Shown here: positions 15,922-22,785 of the stretch, piece by piece
Numbering within the stretch: the first letter of the stretch is position 1
How the letters are laid out: each line of letters begins with the position of its first letter
Source of the DNA: Spirochaetales bacterium
GTDB lineage: Bacteria > Spirochaetota > Spirochaetia > SZUA-6 > DRHE01
Assembly: GCA_030604195.1 (NCBI GenBank)
Contig: JAUVWI010000035.1
Coordinates: forward strand, 1-34,197
Direction of reading: 5' to 3'
DNA: 34,197 nucleotides
Notes under the pieces: generated by a model
Seen by the model: the letters and a program-made list of their open reading frames with translations, nothing else
What the model was told of the DNA's origin: nothing
Database searches by the model: none
Made by a program: the position numbers and the translations under genes

Positions 15922-17739
15922 ATGCAACCACGGGGAGCCTGGATTACAGATATCGATGATACCCTGGTAGAATCAGGGAAAATGCCGACACCGGAAATTA
16001 TTCAATCCCTTACTGTAATGGTCAGAGCACTAAAGAAGCAAGGGGTACTCTGGGTTCCCATGAGCGGGGTAGCCATGGTTAAGATGGGGCTGCGTATACT
16101 CTACAACCTGCCTGAGGATATTCTGGATAATATTATCTATTATGCCGGCGACGGCAGCCAGAAGTATTTTTATGATCCCGGAACAGAGTCCTGGAGGGAG
16201 GATGAAGGTTTTGTCAGGCTCTTTTCCGATGGCCAGGCCCTGGCCGTTCTTGGTCTTAAAGAATTTGAACGCCAGTTCACTGAGCTTGGTGAGAGTGGAG
16301 GCGATCAGGATGTTGGGGAGAGACTCGCTGCCGCAGCTAAAGTGGTCAAAGCTTATGGGATTGATCCTGAGCCTGGCCTTCTTGATGAGATGAAAGAGGT
16401 GTTGAAATCAAGAGGCTTTCGCCCGGAACAGGCAGAGACCTACTTCCGCGGCGGGTCGGTAAGCTGGATGATGCTCGGCGATATTCAAGCTGCGCCTTAC
16501 AGAGAAGCTCATGCTGTAAAGGTGCGAAAAGAGTTGATAGCCCTGGCTGGAGAGCGCCTGGCTGAAAAAAACCAGTTGGCGGATATCGGTGAAAGCGGAA
16601 TTCACATTCCTTTTCCCGGCGCCAGGGGGATCAAGTTTGTTCTACAGGGAAATGATAAAGAGCGCGCTCTGCGCAATCTCATAGACAACCGGGGAATACC
16701 GCCTCATAAAATACTCTTTGTGGGCAACGAGCTTTTTGCGGGCGGTAATGACAATGTGGTGCGCAACATACCAGGCATCACTATTCTTTCGGTAAGTGAA
16801 GGGGAAGACCCCGGAGAGAGGGTGGTGACCGGACATTTCCGGAAAGGTGATTCAACTGTCTCTGATGTGGAGGCTAATTCACTCTGGATGGATTGGGCAG
16901 GCCGGCGGCTGGAACAGGGATACTGCTGGGAGTCCCTGCTCCACACCATGAGGCTGCTGGGAAGTTCGGTAATAAAGCGGCGGAATGGTTATGCTAAAGT
17001 GAGGTCCGGTTTAAGGGGACATAAGCAGATTGAGGCCATCTTTTTCGATAAAGGAGGGACTTTGAGCTTCCGGGTGCCCCACAAGGATGGCGGCCTGTCG
17101 CAGATAAAGAAAATAATGGCCCTTATCGGCGCCCGGGATTCACCGGAAAGTTTTCAGCAGACTTTGAATAAACGGGATAAGGAATATAAAAGCTGGGCAC
17201 TGAAGGGCTGGATAGAGGGCAGCGAAGAAAAAATCTGGACCCGCTTTATGCTTCCGGAATTCCCGGAGGAACTGGTAAGGTTGCATGCTGAAGAGTTGAC
17301 ACTCCTTTTTTCCCACTCCAAGGGCCTGCGGCGGTTCCGCCCCGAAGCAAGGGGAATAATCGAAGAGCTCTACTGCAGAGGCTATCGCCTGGGCGCTGTA
17401 ACCAACACGGTCAGCCGGGTGCTTGTGCCCGGGGAGCTGGAAGAAGCCGGTATTGCCGATTTCCTTGAGGTCCTGGTCATGTCATCGCTTACAGGTATAC
17501 GCAAGCCTGATCCCCGGCTCTTTCTTATGGCCACCCGGTTAATGAAGGTCAAGCCCGAACACTCAGCCTACATTGGCGATCAGCCCAACAGAGATGTAGA
17601 GGGACCGCGGCGGGCGGGGTTTGGTATGAGTGTGGTGCTGCAGAACAAAGCCGTAAAACCTGTTGAGGAGCTTGATCCCATACAGAAGCCGGATAAAATT
17701 ATTGAGAGTCTGGAGGAGCTGCTTATTCTTTTCCCATAA
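15922..17739 (+). CDS. Tandem HAD-superfamily protein (two phosphatase domains)
   Basis: This 605-residue protein joins two HAD domains. The N-terminal one has the nucleophile motif D10-I-D12-D-T14 (ITDIDDTLVESG) and an end motif VGNELFAGGNDNVVRN near residue 270, resembling the Cof/sucrose-phosphatase-like class with a large cap. The second begins near residue 372 with IFFD376KGGTLSF, where the usual second Asp (general acid) is Gly. It continues with AVTNTVSR, GIRKPDPRLF and YIGDQPNRDVEG, typical of class I (HAD-IA) enzymes. The DxG variant exists in HAD-IA families, but the loss of the acid/base leaves its activity open. Substrates are unknown. It stands alone, with its own promoter, convergent with the binding-protein gene. 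Confidence 0.82.
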   Translation: MQPRGAWITDIDDTLVESGKMPTPEIIQSLTVMVRALKKQGVLWVPMSGVAMVKMGLRILYNLPEDILDNIIYYAGDGSQKYFYDPGTESWREDEGFVRLFSDGQALAVLGLKEFERQFTELGESGGDQDVGERLAAAAKVVKAYGIDPEPGLLDEMKEVLKSRGFRPEQAETYFRGGSVSWMMLGDIQAAPYREAHAVKVRKELIALAGERLAEKNQLADIGESGIHIPFPGARGIKFVLQGNDKERALRNLIDNRGIPPHKILFVGNELFAGGNDNVVRNIPGITILSVSEGEDPGERVVTGHFRKGDSTVSDVEANSLWMDWAGRRLEQGYCWESLLHTMRLLGSSVIKRRNGYAKVRSGLRGHKQIEAIFFDKGGTLSFRVPHKDGGLSQIKKIMALIGARDSPESFQQTLNKRDKEYKSWALKGWIEGSEEKIWTRFMLPEFPEELVRLHAEELTLLFSHSKGLRRFRPEARGIIEELYCRGYRLGAVTNTVSRVLVPGELEEAGIADFLEVLVMSSLTGIRKPDPRLFLMATRLMKVKPEHSAYIGDQPNRDVEGPRRAGFGMSVVLQNKAVKPVEELDPIQKPDKIIESLEELLILFP

Positions 17740-17754
17740 TCCATCCTGCAGAAG

Positions 17755-18939
17755 CTACTGGTTCTGCAGCCAGAAATCTCTTACTCTAACTGAATTCTGG
17801 TAGAGCCATTCCGGATCTTCAACGTATAAATCCAATTCATGGAGCAGCACCTGGCCTTCAGGCTCGGTAATATCCTTGCGCACACTCCAGTTGCCGAATA
17901 CATGGTAGGGCTGGTATCCTGCCATTCTCTCTTGATGGGGATTGTCACCCCCCATCATCCACTTGATCATCAACTTGGCTGCATTGGGATGGGGAGCGAA
18001 TTTGGGTATGGCCATAATGGTAGTTGACGTGCAGCCGGTTACCGGACTCAAATTCATGGCTACGGTTGCCGGTTTGTTTTCCTCCTCAAAGGTGCGCAGC
18101 TTGGAGTAACCTAAAAGACCAAGTACCGGTGTGTCTTTTCCGGATGCGCCCACGGCGCGGACCACGGTCCCTGAATCAGCCATCAGGATCAGACCGTTAT
18201 CCATCAACCTTTTCAGGAATTCATAGCCGGCGTTTTCAGTGTCATGAAGCGCAATTTCCTCACCGAACTCTTCCAGGTAGGACTGGGCCATCTCATCGGC
18301 ATGCTGAACAAAAGAGGCAAACATATTGAACTCAGCCCCGGAACGCATCGGATCTTTCATGAGCACCTTGCCATGCCACTCCGGACGGGTTACATCCCAC
18401 CAGGAGTCGATGGGCTGTTCATCGAAGGCATTGGTATTATACATAATCACCTGCATGCCGTAGTGGTGGATTAAAAGGGGTGATTCCTTAGCCTCATCGA
18501 TCAGCTTATCCTCCAAATCGGTGGGTACGAAATTATAGATCATGCCGGTATCAAGAAATTCTTTATAAAAGGTGGGAACATCATCGATAAGCACAACATC
18601 ACAATTGTAGACCCCGGACTGCTGCTCCAGCCTGAGTTTTTCTCTAAGCTCCGGGGTGGTAATGTCGTAAGCCTCCACGCGAATACCGTATTTCTTATCA
18701 AAGGTACGGCCGAATTCGAATACCCTGGAGGAGAGGGAATATACTGTCACCCGGCCCTCCTCCTTAGCCGCAGCTTCAATAGCCTGCCAGTCATCCTGTG
18801 CGGGCCTGTGGACGCCTAACTGGGCCAGCTCTTCCCACTCTTCAATAGTTTTGACTTTTTCTTTACTGCCGCCTGCAAAAGAAAGAGCTGCAGCCAGAAA
18901 GATGATTGCTGAAATAAGAATTGATCTACGTAGAAACAC
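17755..18939 (-). CDS. ABC transporter substrate-binding protein (iron/phosphonate-type, family 1)
   Basis: This 394-residue protein has a signal peptide (RSILISAIIFLAAALSFAGG). The mature sequence starts GGSKEK and contains GRVTVYSLSSRVFEFGRTFDKKYGIRVEAYD, the first lobe pattern of Fe3+- or 2-aminoethylphosphonate-type binding proteins. There is no lipobox Cys; this start resembles many spirochaete binding proteins. The start is GTG at 18939, seven bases after GGGAGG. No permease or ATPase gene adjoins it, so it must use transporter parts encoded elsewhere or act as a sensor. The ligand cannot be read from sequence. Confidence 0.85.
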   Translation of the reverse strand: MFLRRSILISAIIFLAAALSFAGGSKEKVKTIEEWEELAQLGVHRPAQDDWQAIEAAAKEEGRVTVYSLSSRVFEFGRTFDKKYGIRVEAYDITTPELREKLRLEQQSGVYNCDVVLIDDVPTFYKEFLDTGMIYNFVPTDLEDKLIDEAKESPLLIHHYGMQVIMYNTNAFDEQPIDSWWDVTRPEWHGKVLMKDPMRSGAEFNMFASFVQHADEMAQSYLEEFGEEIALHDTENAGYEFLKRLMDNGLILMADSGTVVRAVGASGKDTPVLGLLGYSKLRTFEEENKPATVAMNLSPVTGCTSTTIMAIPKFAPHPNAAKLMIKWMMGGDNPHQERMAGYQPYHVFGNWSVRKDITEPEGQVLLHELDLYVEDPEWLYQNSVRVRDFWLQNQ

Positions 18940-18970
18940 AATAAGACCTCCCTATCAAATTTTAGCAGCA

Positions 18971-18998
18971 ATTGTAGCACAGGAAGGCGGTAAAGCAA
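18971..18998 (-). promoter_or_regulatory. Promoter of the binding-protein gene
   Basis: On the minus strand TTGCTT (18998-18993) and TACAAT (18976-18971) are 16 bases apart, with AGGGAGGT and the GTG start shortly downstream. Confidence 0.55.
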
Positions 18999-19002
18999 GG
19001 AT

Positions 19003-19032
19003 TTATTTCATTTATTATAGAAAATGAAATAA
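19003..19032. repeat. 11-bp perfect inverted repeat upstream of the binding-protein promoter
   Basis: TTATTTCATTT (19003-19013) and AAATGAAATAA (19022-19032) flank an 8-base loop. It lies a few bases past the stop of the dehydrogenase gene and directly upstream of the -35 box for the binding protein. It could be a regulator site or a 3'-end stem. Confidence 0.6.
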
Positions 19033-19037
19033 TATTT

Positions 19038-20105
19038 TCAGTTTGTCGTGGTGTTTGCCCGGCTGGAAGTTGACCGGTCAACAGATAGATCTATGGATCG
19101 ACCCCTGCTGTCTGATTCTTTTACCGCATCCATTAGCCGGGCAGCGGCCAGAACCTCTTCAGGGCCCACGGGCGCTTCTTTTCCCTGCTGAAGAGCCGCT
19201 ACAAAGGCCGGGTAAAAGCCGCCGGAAAGTTCCTGCTGGGAGGTGTCGAGACTTATCTGTTCCTGGAAATCGTGGAAACTCTTCCTGATATGAGCGCTAT
19301 TCCACTCACAGGGATCGCCGCCCGCCATTTTTAAAGTGCCTTTGCTGCCAAGGAGCAGCCAGCGCGGCAGGGGATAGCGGTGGTTGTTGGAGGCTTCAAC
19401 CCGGGCGCTTACGCCATTCCGGAATATAACCTCCGCCCAGAAGTGGTCCTCCACTTCGCTGCTCCAGATCCTACTTTCAGTTTTTCCAAACAGACATTTT
19501 GCAGGTGATGAGGTCAACAGCAGTAATTGATCGAAGAGGTGCGGACCCCAGTCGGAAAGGATGCCCCCGCCATAGGCCTTTTTTAACCGCCAGGGATTAT
19601 CCAGGCCCTGCAGACCCCAGCCCGCCCACCCGGAGGAAAAAGCGGTGTAGCGTGACTCGATCCGGTAAACCTCGCCCAGAATATCTTCTTTCAATACCCT
19701 CTGCACCAGCACAAAGTCTCTGTCCCAGCGGCGGTTCAGGTGTACCGTTACCTGTACCCCCTTCTCACGGGCGGCCTGGAAAATGGCTGCTGCTTCCTCA
19801 TAGGATAGTGCAACCGGTTTTTCAATTATCAGGTTTTTGCCGGCAGCTATTGCCCGGAGCGCCCATTTTTTGTGCTCATTGGTAAAGGTGGTTATAACTA
19901 TCCAGCCAATTGAGCTGTCCTGAAGCAGCTCTTCATGGCTGTGGTAGACCTTGATTTTCAATTCCTCTTTGATCCCTGCTGCTATTTCAGGGGAGCGGCT
20001 GCTGGCCGCGGACAGAGAAAGCCCGGGGGTTGCCGCAATCTGCCGGCAGTGGACCTGGCCCATCCTGCCCAGTCCTAAAACCCCTATATTAATATTGTTT
20101 TTCAT
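19038..20105 (-). CDS. Gfo/Idh/MocA-family NAD(P)-dependent oxidoreductase
   Basis: This protein of about 355 residues has the Rossmann motif NIGVLGLGRMGQVHC at its N-terminus, the family's EKPVALSYEEA segment (Lys of the EKP motif) near residue 100, and a second-domain DWGPHLFDQLLLL motif with the conserved His. The family oxidises or reduces sugars, inositols and related compounds. I choose the ATG at 20105 because family members begin just before the Rossmann strand; a TTG at 20141 would add 12 hydrophobic residues. Neither start has a clear ribosome binding site. It may be transcribed with the binding-protein gene, but the substrate is unknown. Confidence 0.85.
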   Translation of the reverse strand: MKNNINIGVLGLGRMGQVHCRQIAATPGLSLSAASSRSPEIAAGIKEELKIKVYHSHEELLQDSSIGWIVITTFTNEHKKWALRAIAAGKNLIIEKPVALSYEEAAAIFQAAREKGVQVTVHLNRRWDRDFVLVQRVLKEDILGEVYRIESRYTAFSSGWAGWGLQGLDNPWRLKKAYGGGILSDWGPHLFDQLLLLTSSPAKCLFGKTESRIWSSEVEDHFWAEVIFRNGVSARVEASNNHRYPLPRWLLLGSKGTLKMAGGDPCEWNSAHIRKSFHDFQEQISLDTSQQELSGGFYPAFVAALQQGKEAPVGPEEVLAAARLMDAVKESDSRGRSIDLSVDRSTSSRANTTTN

Positions 20106-20189
20106 GAGAAAAATAATAAGGGAAAAGAGCTGACTTTGCAATTGAAGAACTATATGCTGGTGATAATATTTAAATAGGGAGATGCGGTT

Positions 20190-20390
20190 ATGGCTGGAAC
20201 AAAACGAGCAAATATTAAATCCGGTATTCGGGTTTCTATTGTATTGAAAGAGGATCAGAGATCGGGAAAACTGACCGAGGGTGTGGTTAAGGATATTCTT
20301 ACAAACTCACCGACTCATCCGCACGGGATCAAGGTCCGCCTTGAAAGCGGAGATGTAGGTAGGGTAAAAGAGATTTTATCCGGGAAGTAA
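20190..20390 (+). CDS. ywbE: YwbE-family small protein (DUF2196)
   Basis: This 66-residue protein matches the YwbE family along its length: RANIKSGIRVSIVLKEDQRSGKLTEGVVKDILTNSPTHPHGIKVRLESGDVGRVKEIL. The family is a small beta-rich, basic protein of unknown function, perhaps RNA binding; that is not shown here. It has GGGAGA upstream and lies 22 bases before the TatD remnant. Confidence 0.9.
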   Translation: MAGTKRANIKSGIRVSIVLKEDQRSGKLTEGVVKDILTNSPTHPHGIKVRLESGDVGRVKEILSGK

Positions 20391-20412
20391 CAGGCGCCTT
20401 GAGAAAAGCAGT

Positions 20413-20841
20413 ATGGTAGATTCAGGAATTACTGATACACTTGCTCATGTAGCCGATCCACTATTCGATAAAGACCGCGCTGAAGTGGTCAGGCGGGCGC
20501 AAATGGCGGGAGTTTCGGCCATAATCGGGGTGAGCACTACGCTGGAGGATGCTCGAAAGAATCTAACGCTGGCCGAAGAGTTTTCCATACTAAAGCCTGC
20601 AGCCGGCTTGTATCCCGGTTACCCGGATCTTGATCAGGCAGCGGCAATGGCCTTATTCATACGCAGTAATAGAAGCAGGTTGGCGGCTATCGGAGAGGTG
20701 GGTCTGGATTATTGGCTGGCAAAGGAAGAGCCGGAGCGGGAGCTGCAGCGGCGGATTTTCAATATCTTTGTTGATCTATCCCTGGAGCTCAACCTGCCTC
20801 TCAATGTCCACTCGCGCTCTGCAGGCCGCCGTTTTTTTTGA
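20413..20841 (+). pseudogene. Truncated TatD-family metal-dependent hydrolase
   Basis: The 142 residues match the N-terminal half of TatD nucleases (normally about 255 aa): DPLFDKDRAEVVRRAQMAGVSAII, IGEVGLDYW and LNLPLNVHSRSAG. The match stops at SAGRR and the frame ends two residues later in a T8 run. The C-terminal half, which holds further metal ligands, is missing. In addition the HxH motif near the start reads DTLAHV (first His lost), and the usual GxHPH is GLYPGY. The end overlaps the convergent HAL2/CysQ-like gene by 66 bases. It is most likely non-functional as a nuclease. Confidence 0.8.
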
Positions 20842-21807
20842 AGCGGCCAGCACCGCTTCATGGATTGCTCCATTAGTAGCAATAATACTCTGATTGTTTG
20901 ACAATTGTCTTCCGGTTGAAAAGTCCAGGGCCCGGCCGTTGATATCGGTAATCATTCCCCCCGCTTCCTGCACGATAATCGATCCCGCCGCATGATCCCA
21001 GACCTTTTCCTGATAATCCGCTCTTACCGAAAGCCGTAGATAGATAGTTACCTCTCCCCTGGCAAGGACAGCATATTTGCACTGGCTGTCCATTCTCAAA
21101 GGAGCTTTCTTAATGGCCAGGAGCTCAGCTATCCGGGCTGATCTACAGTGTGACGAGTGTGCTGGTTCATAGGATTCTGTAAACCTTGCCTTTGCCGGGT
21201 CCTTTACCGGTGAGACATGGATTTTTCTTTCTCTTTCGCCGGTGTATGCCCGAATATATGCACCCTGATCCTGTACTGCTATAAGCAGAGAGCCTTTTTC
21301 CGAAGGCTCATCCATAAAGTCCAGGGCCAGGTTTGGACACCCCAGCACGCCGACCACAACTTTTCCCTTTTCGATTAGACCAATGGCAACGGCATATTGC
21401 TCACCTCTTAAAAAACCTTTGGTTCCATCTATCGGGTCTACCGCCCAGTATCTTCCCCCGGAGCAGCCTGTAAACTTTCCAAAGTCAATTGCAGTTAGGA
21501 CCTCATCTTCGGATATATCTTTTATAAGCCGGCAGACCCTGCTGACCACCTCGTGTTTAAGTCTTTCAGATGATCTGAGTGCGGATGAATCTTCCTCCGC
21601 CATTATCTGATCAGCGGGGAAGGCTTTTCTTATTTCCAGGTTGACAATAGCCTGCGACCCGAAATCAGCCACAGTTACAGGAGAACTGTCACTTTTTGTA
21701 ATTCTTTCAGCCGATTTGATTCCCGCCTGAACATCTCTGCACAGGGCTGTGGCTTTAATTGCTGCTCTAATTGCAACAGCTCTCTCCAGCTCATATTTCA
21801 TTTTCAT
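20776..21807 (-). CDS. HAL2/CysQ-type 3'(2'),5'-bisphosphate nucleotidase (inositol monophosphatase family)
   Basis: This 343-residue protein has the Li+-sensitive phosphatase motifs: SDSSPVTVADFGSQA, the EED of IMAEEDSSAL, DPIDGTKGFLRG (metal and phosphate site) and VWDHAAGSIIVQEAGG with its catalytic Asp. The pattern is closest to the HAL2/SAL1 branch, which removes the 3' phosphate from PAP and PAPS during sulfate assimilation. The natural family end is near HEAVLAASKK; the following TAACRARVDIERQVELQG is read from the antisense strand of the TatD fragment and is probably acquired at the junction. The active site is intact, so the enzyme may still work. Confidence 0.85.
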   Translation of the reverse strand: MKMKYELERAVAIRAAIKATALCRDVQAGIKSAERITKSDSSPVTVADFGSQAIVNLEIRKAFPADQIMAEEDSSALRSSERLKHEVVSRVCRLIKDISEDEVLTAIDFGKFTGCSGGRYWAVDPIDGTKGFLRGEQYAVAIGLIEKGKVVVGVLGCPNLALDFMDEPSEKGSLLIAVQDQGAYIRAYTGERERKIHVSPVKDPAKARFTESYEPAHSSHCRSARIAELLAIKKAPLRMDSQCKYAVLARGEVTIYLRLSVRADYQEKVWDHAAGSIIVQEAGGMITDINGRALDFSTGRQLSNNQSIIATNGAIHEAVLAASKKTAACRARVDIERQVELQG

Positions 21808-21813
21808 TCCTCT

Positions 21814-21872
21814 GCTATTTTAGTCAATACGGGAGTCGCAGTCCATAGAGCTGCTGCGGGGGCTAAAATAGC
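21814..21872. repeat. 10-bp inverted repeat between the cysQ-like and vapBC genes
   Basis: GCTATTTTAG (21814-21823) and CTAAAATAGC (21863-21872) are perfect inverted arms 39 bases apart, just outside the start of the cysQ-like gene. Their role is unknown. Confidence 0.5.
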
Positions 21873-21894
21873 GAATATAATAAATATATTCTAG

Positions 21895-21936
21895 AAATGA
21901 TGTCTTGACATCATTTTAAAAGATGCTATGATGTCA
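21895..21936 (+). promoter_or_regulatory. vapBC promoter and operator
   Basis: TTGACA (21905-21910) and TATGAT (21927-21932) are 16 bases apart. The -35 lies in a perfect palindrome at 21895-21916 with arms AAATGATGTC and GACATCATTT. A third half-site, ATGATGTCA (21928-21936), covers the -10. The predicted start site is at or next to the ATG at 21939, so the message would be leaderless. VapB-type autorepression is the likely use. Confidence 0.75.
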
Positions 21937-21938
21937 AT

Positions 21939-22184
21939 ATGAGAACAACACTATCAATAGATGATGATGTGATGGAACGGGCACGGGCCCTTGCAGCTAA
22001 ATTGAGCACACCATTTAAGACGATTGTCAACGAAGCTCTTCGTGCTGGTCTGGACCAGGTGGAACAACCAGCGAAGCAACGTGGCTACAAAACGAAACCT
22101 CACAAAATGGGCCTCCTGCAGGGCCGCAAGCTAGATAATATACAGGAACTGTTGGCCCAGATTGAAGGCGAGGATTCCCGTTGA
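21939..22184 (+). CDS. vapB: VapB-type antitoxin (ribbon-helix-helix)
   Basis: This 81-residue protein starts with a ribbon-helix-helix domain (MRTTLSIDDDVMERARALAAKLSTPFKTIVNEALRAGL). It ends with a charged, probably disordered tail (KPHKMGLLQGRKLDNIQELLAQIEGED) of the kind that wraps the PIN-domain toxin. It overlaps the toxin gene by four bases (TTGA). No Shine-Dalgarno sequence precedes its ATG, in keeping with a leaderless message. The palindrome upstream is its likely binding site. Confidence 0.9.
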   Translation: MRTTLSIDDDVMERARALAAKLSTPFKTIVNEALRAGLDQVEQPAKQRGYKTKPHKMGLLQGRKLDNIQELLAQIEGEDSR

Positions 22185-22609
22185 TTCTTGTCGATGCCAA
22201 TATTCTATTGTACGCGGAAGACTCTCTTCACTCCCGTCACCAGCAAGCGAGTGCATGGTGGGATGGCCAGCTATCCGGAACTGGAGTTGTCTGCCTGTGC
22301 TGGACGGTTTTGTCCGCATTTATTCGTATAGGAACTAATCCAAGAGTCTTCGAGCACCCACTCTCTATCGAACAAGCACTTGATCGTGTACAGAGCTGGT
22401 TGGATCAGCCCTGTACTAGAGTCATTCGGCCTACCGGGCGACACTGGATTGTTTTCAAAAAGGTACTAACGGATGGTCAGGCTGTCGCCAATCTGGTGAC
22501 AGACGCACATTTGGCAGCTCTTGCCATTGAACATGGCTGCGAGTTGGCCTCTACCGATGCTGATTTCGCTCGTTTCCCCAAACTGAAGTGGAGGAACCCT
22601 CTCGCCTGA
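22181..22609 (+). CDS. vapC: VapC-type PIN-domain ribonuclease toxin
   Basis: This 142-residue protein is a PIN domain: D5 in ILVDANILLYA, the conserved AFIRIGTNPRVF block, the acidic VTDAHLAALAIEHG and STDADFARFP. This subfamily commonly has AF in place of the second acidic residue, so no key residue seems lost. PIN toxins cut tRNA or rRNA with Mg2+. The start is TTG at 22181 overlapping the antitoxin stop, which supports translational coupling. Confidence 0.9.
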   Translation: MILVDANILLYAEDSLHSRHQQASAWWDGQLSGTGVVCLCWTVLSAFIRIGTNPRVFEHPLSIEQALDRVQSWLDQPCTRVIRPTGRHWIVFKKVLTDGQAVANLVTDAHLAALAIEHGCELASTDADFARFPKLKWRNPLA

Positions 22610-22653
22610 CCCTCAATCATTTTGCAAGTGGAAAAAATATGTCAAGAAGAGTT

Positions 22654-22700
22654 AATTGATCCCACAGCATGATCCCGGACCTCTCTTTCCTATACTAAAG
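22654..22700 (-). pseudogene. Scrap of a second cysQ-like gene
   Basis: Positions 22654-22682 match 20977-21005, inside the cysQ-like gene, at 25 of 29 positions on the same strand. Both copies stay readable in frame: EREVRDHAVGSI here against QEKVWDHAAGSI there. The similarity continues a few bases more with a three-base difference. It is a small relic of a duplicated or replaced phosphatase gene next to vapBC. The rest of 22610-22785 shows only the nadE ribosome binding site. Confidence 0.5.
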
Positions 22701-22785
22701 CCATGGCATTCAGGCAGGCTGGCAAAAGCTCTATTTCTCTGCTAATCTGTTAATAGGCCCATAGTGCGGGAGGAGTAATAGAGAA

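Noticed and set aside
22686..22702. Short match to the TatD gene (TTTCCTATACTAAAGCC against TTTTCCATACTAAAGCC near 20580)
   Set aside because: It is short and in an order that does not fit a single duplication with the cysQ-like scrap, so chance cannot be excluded.
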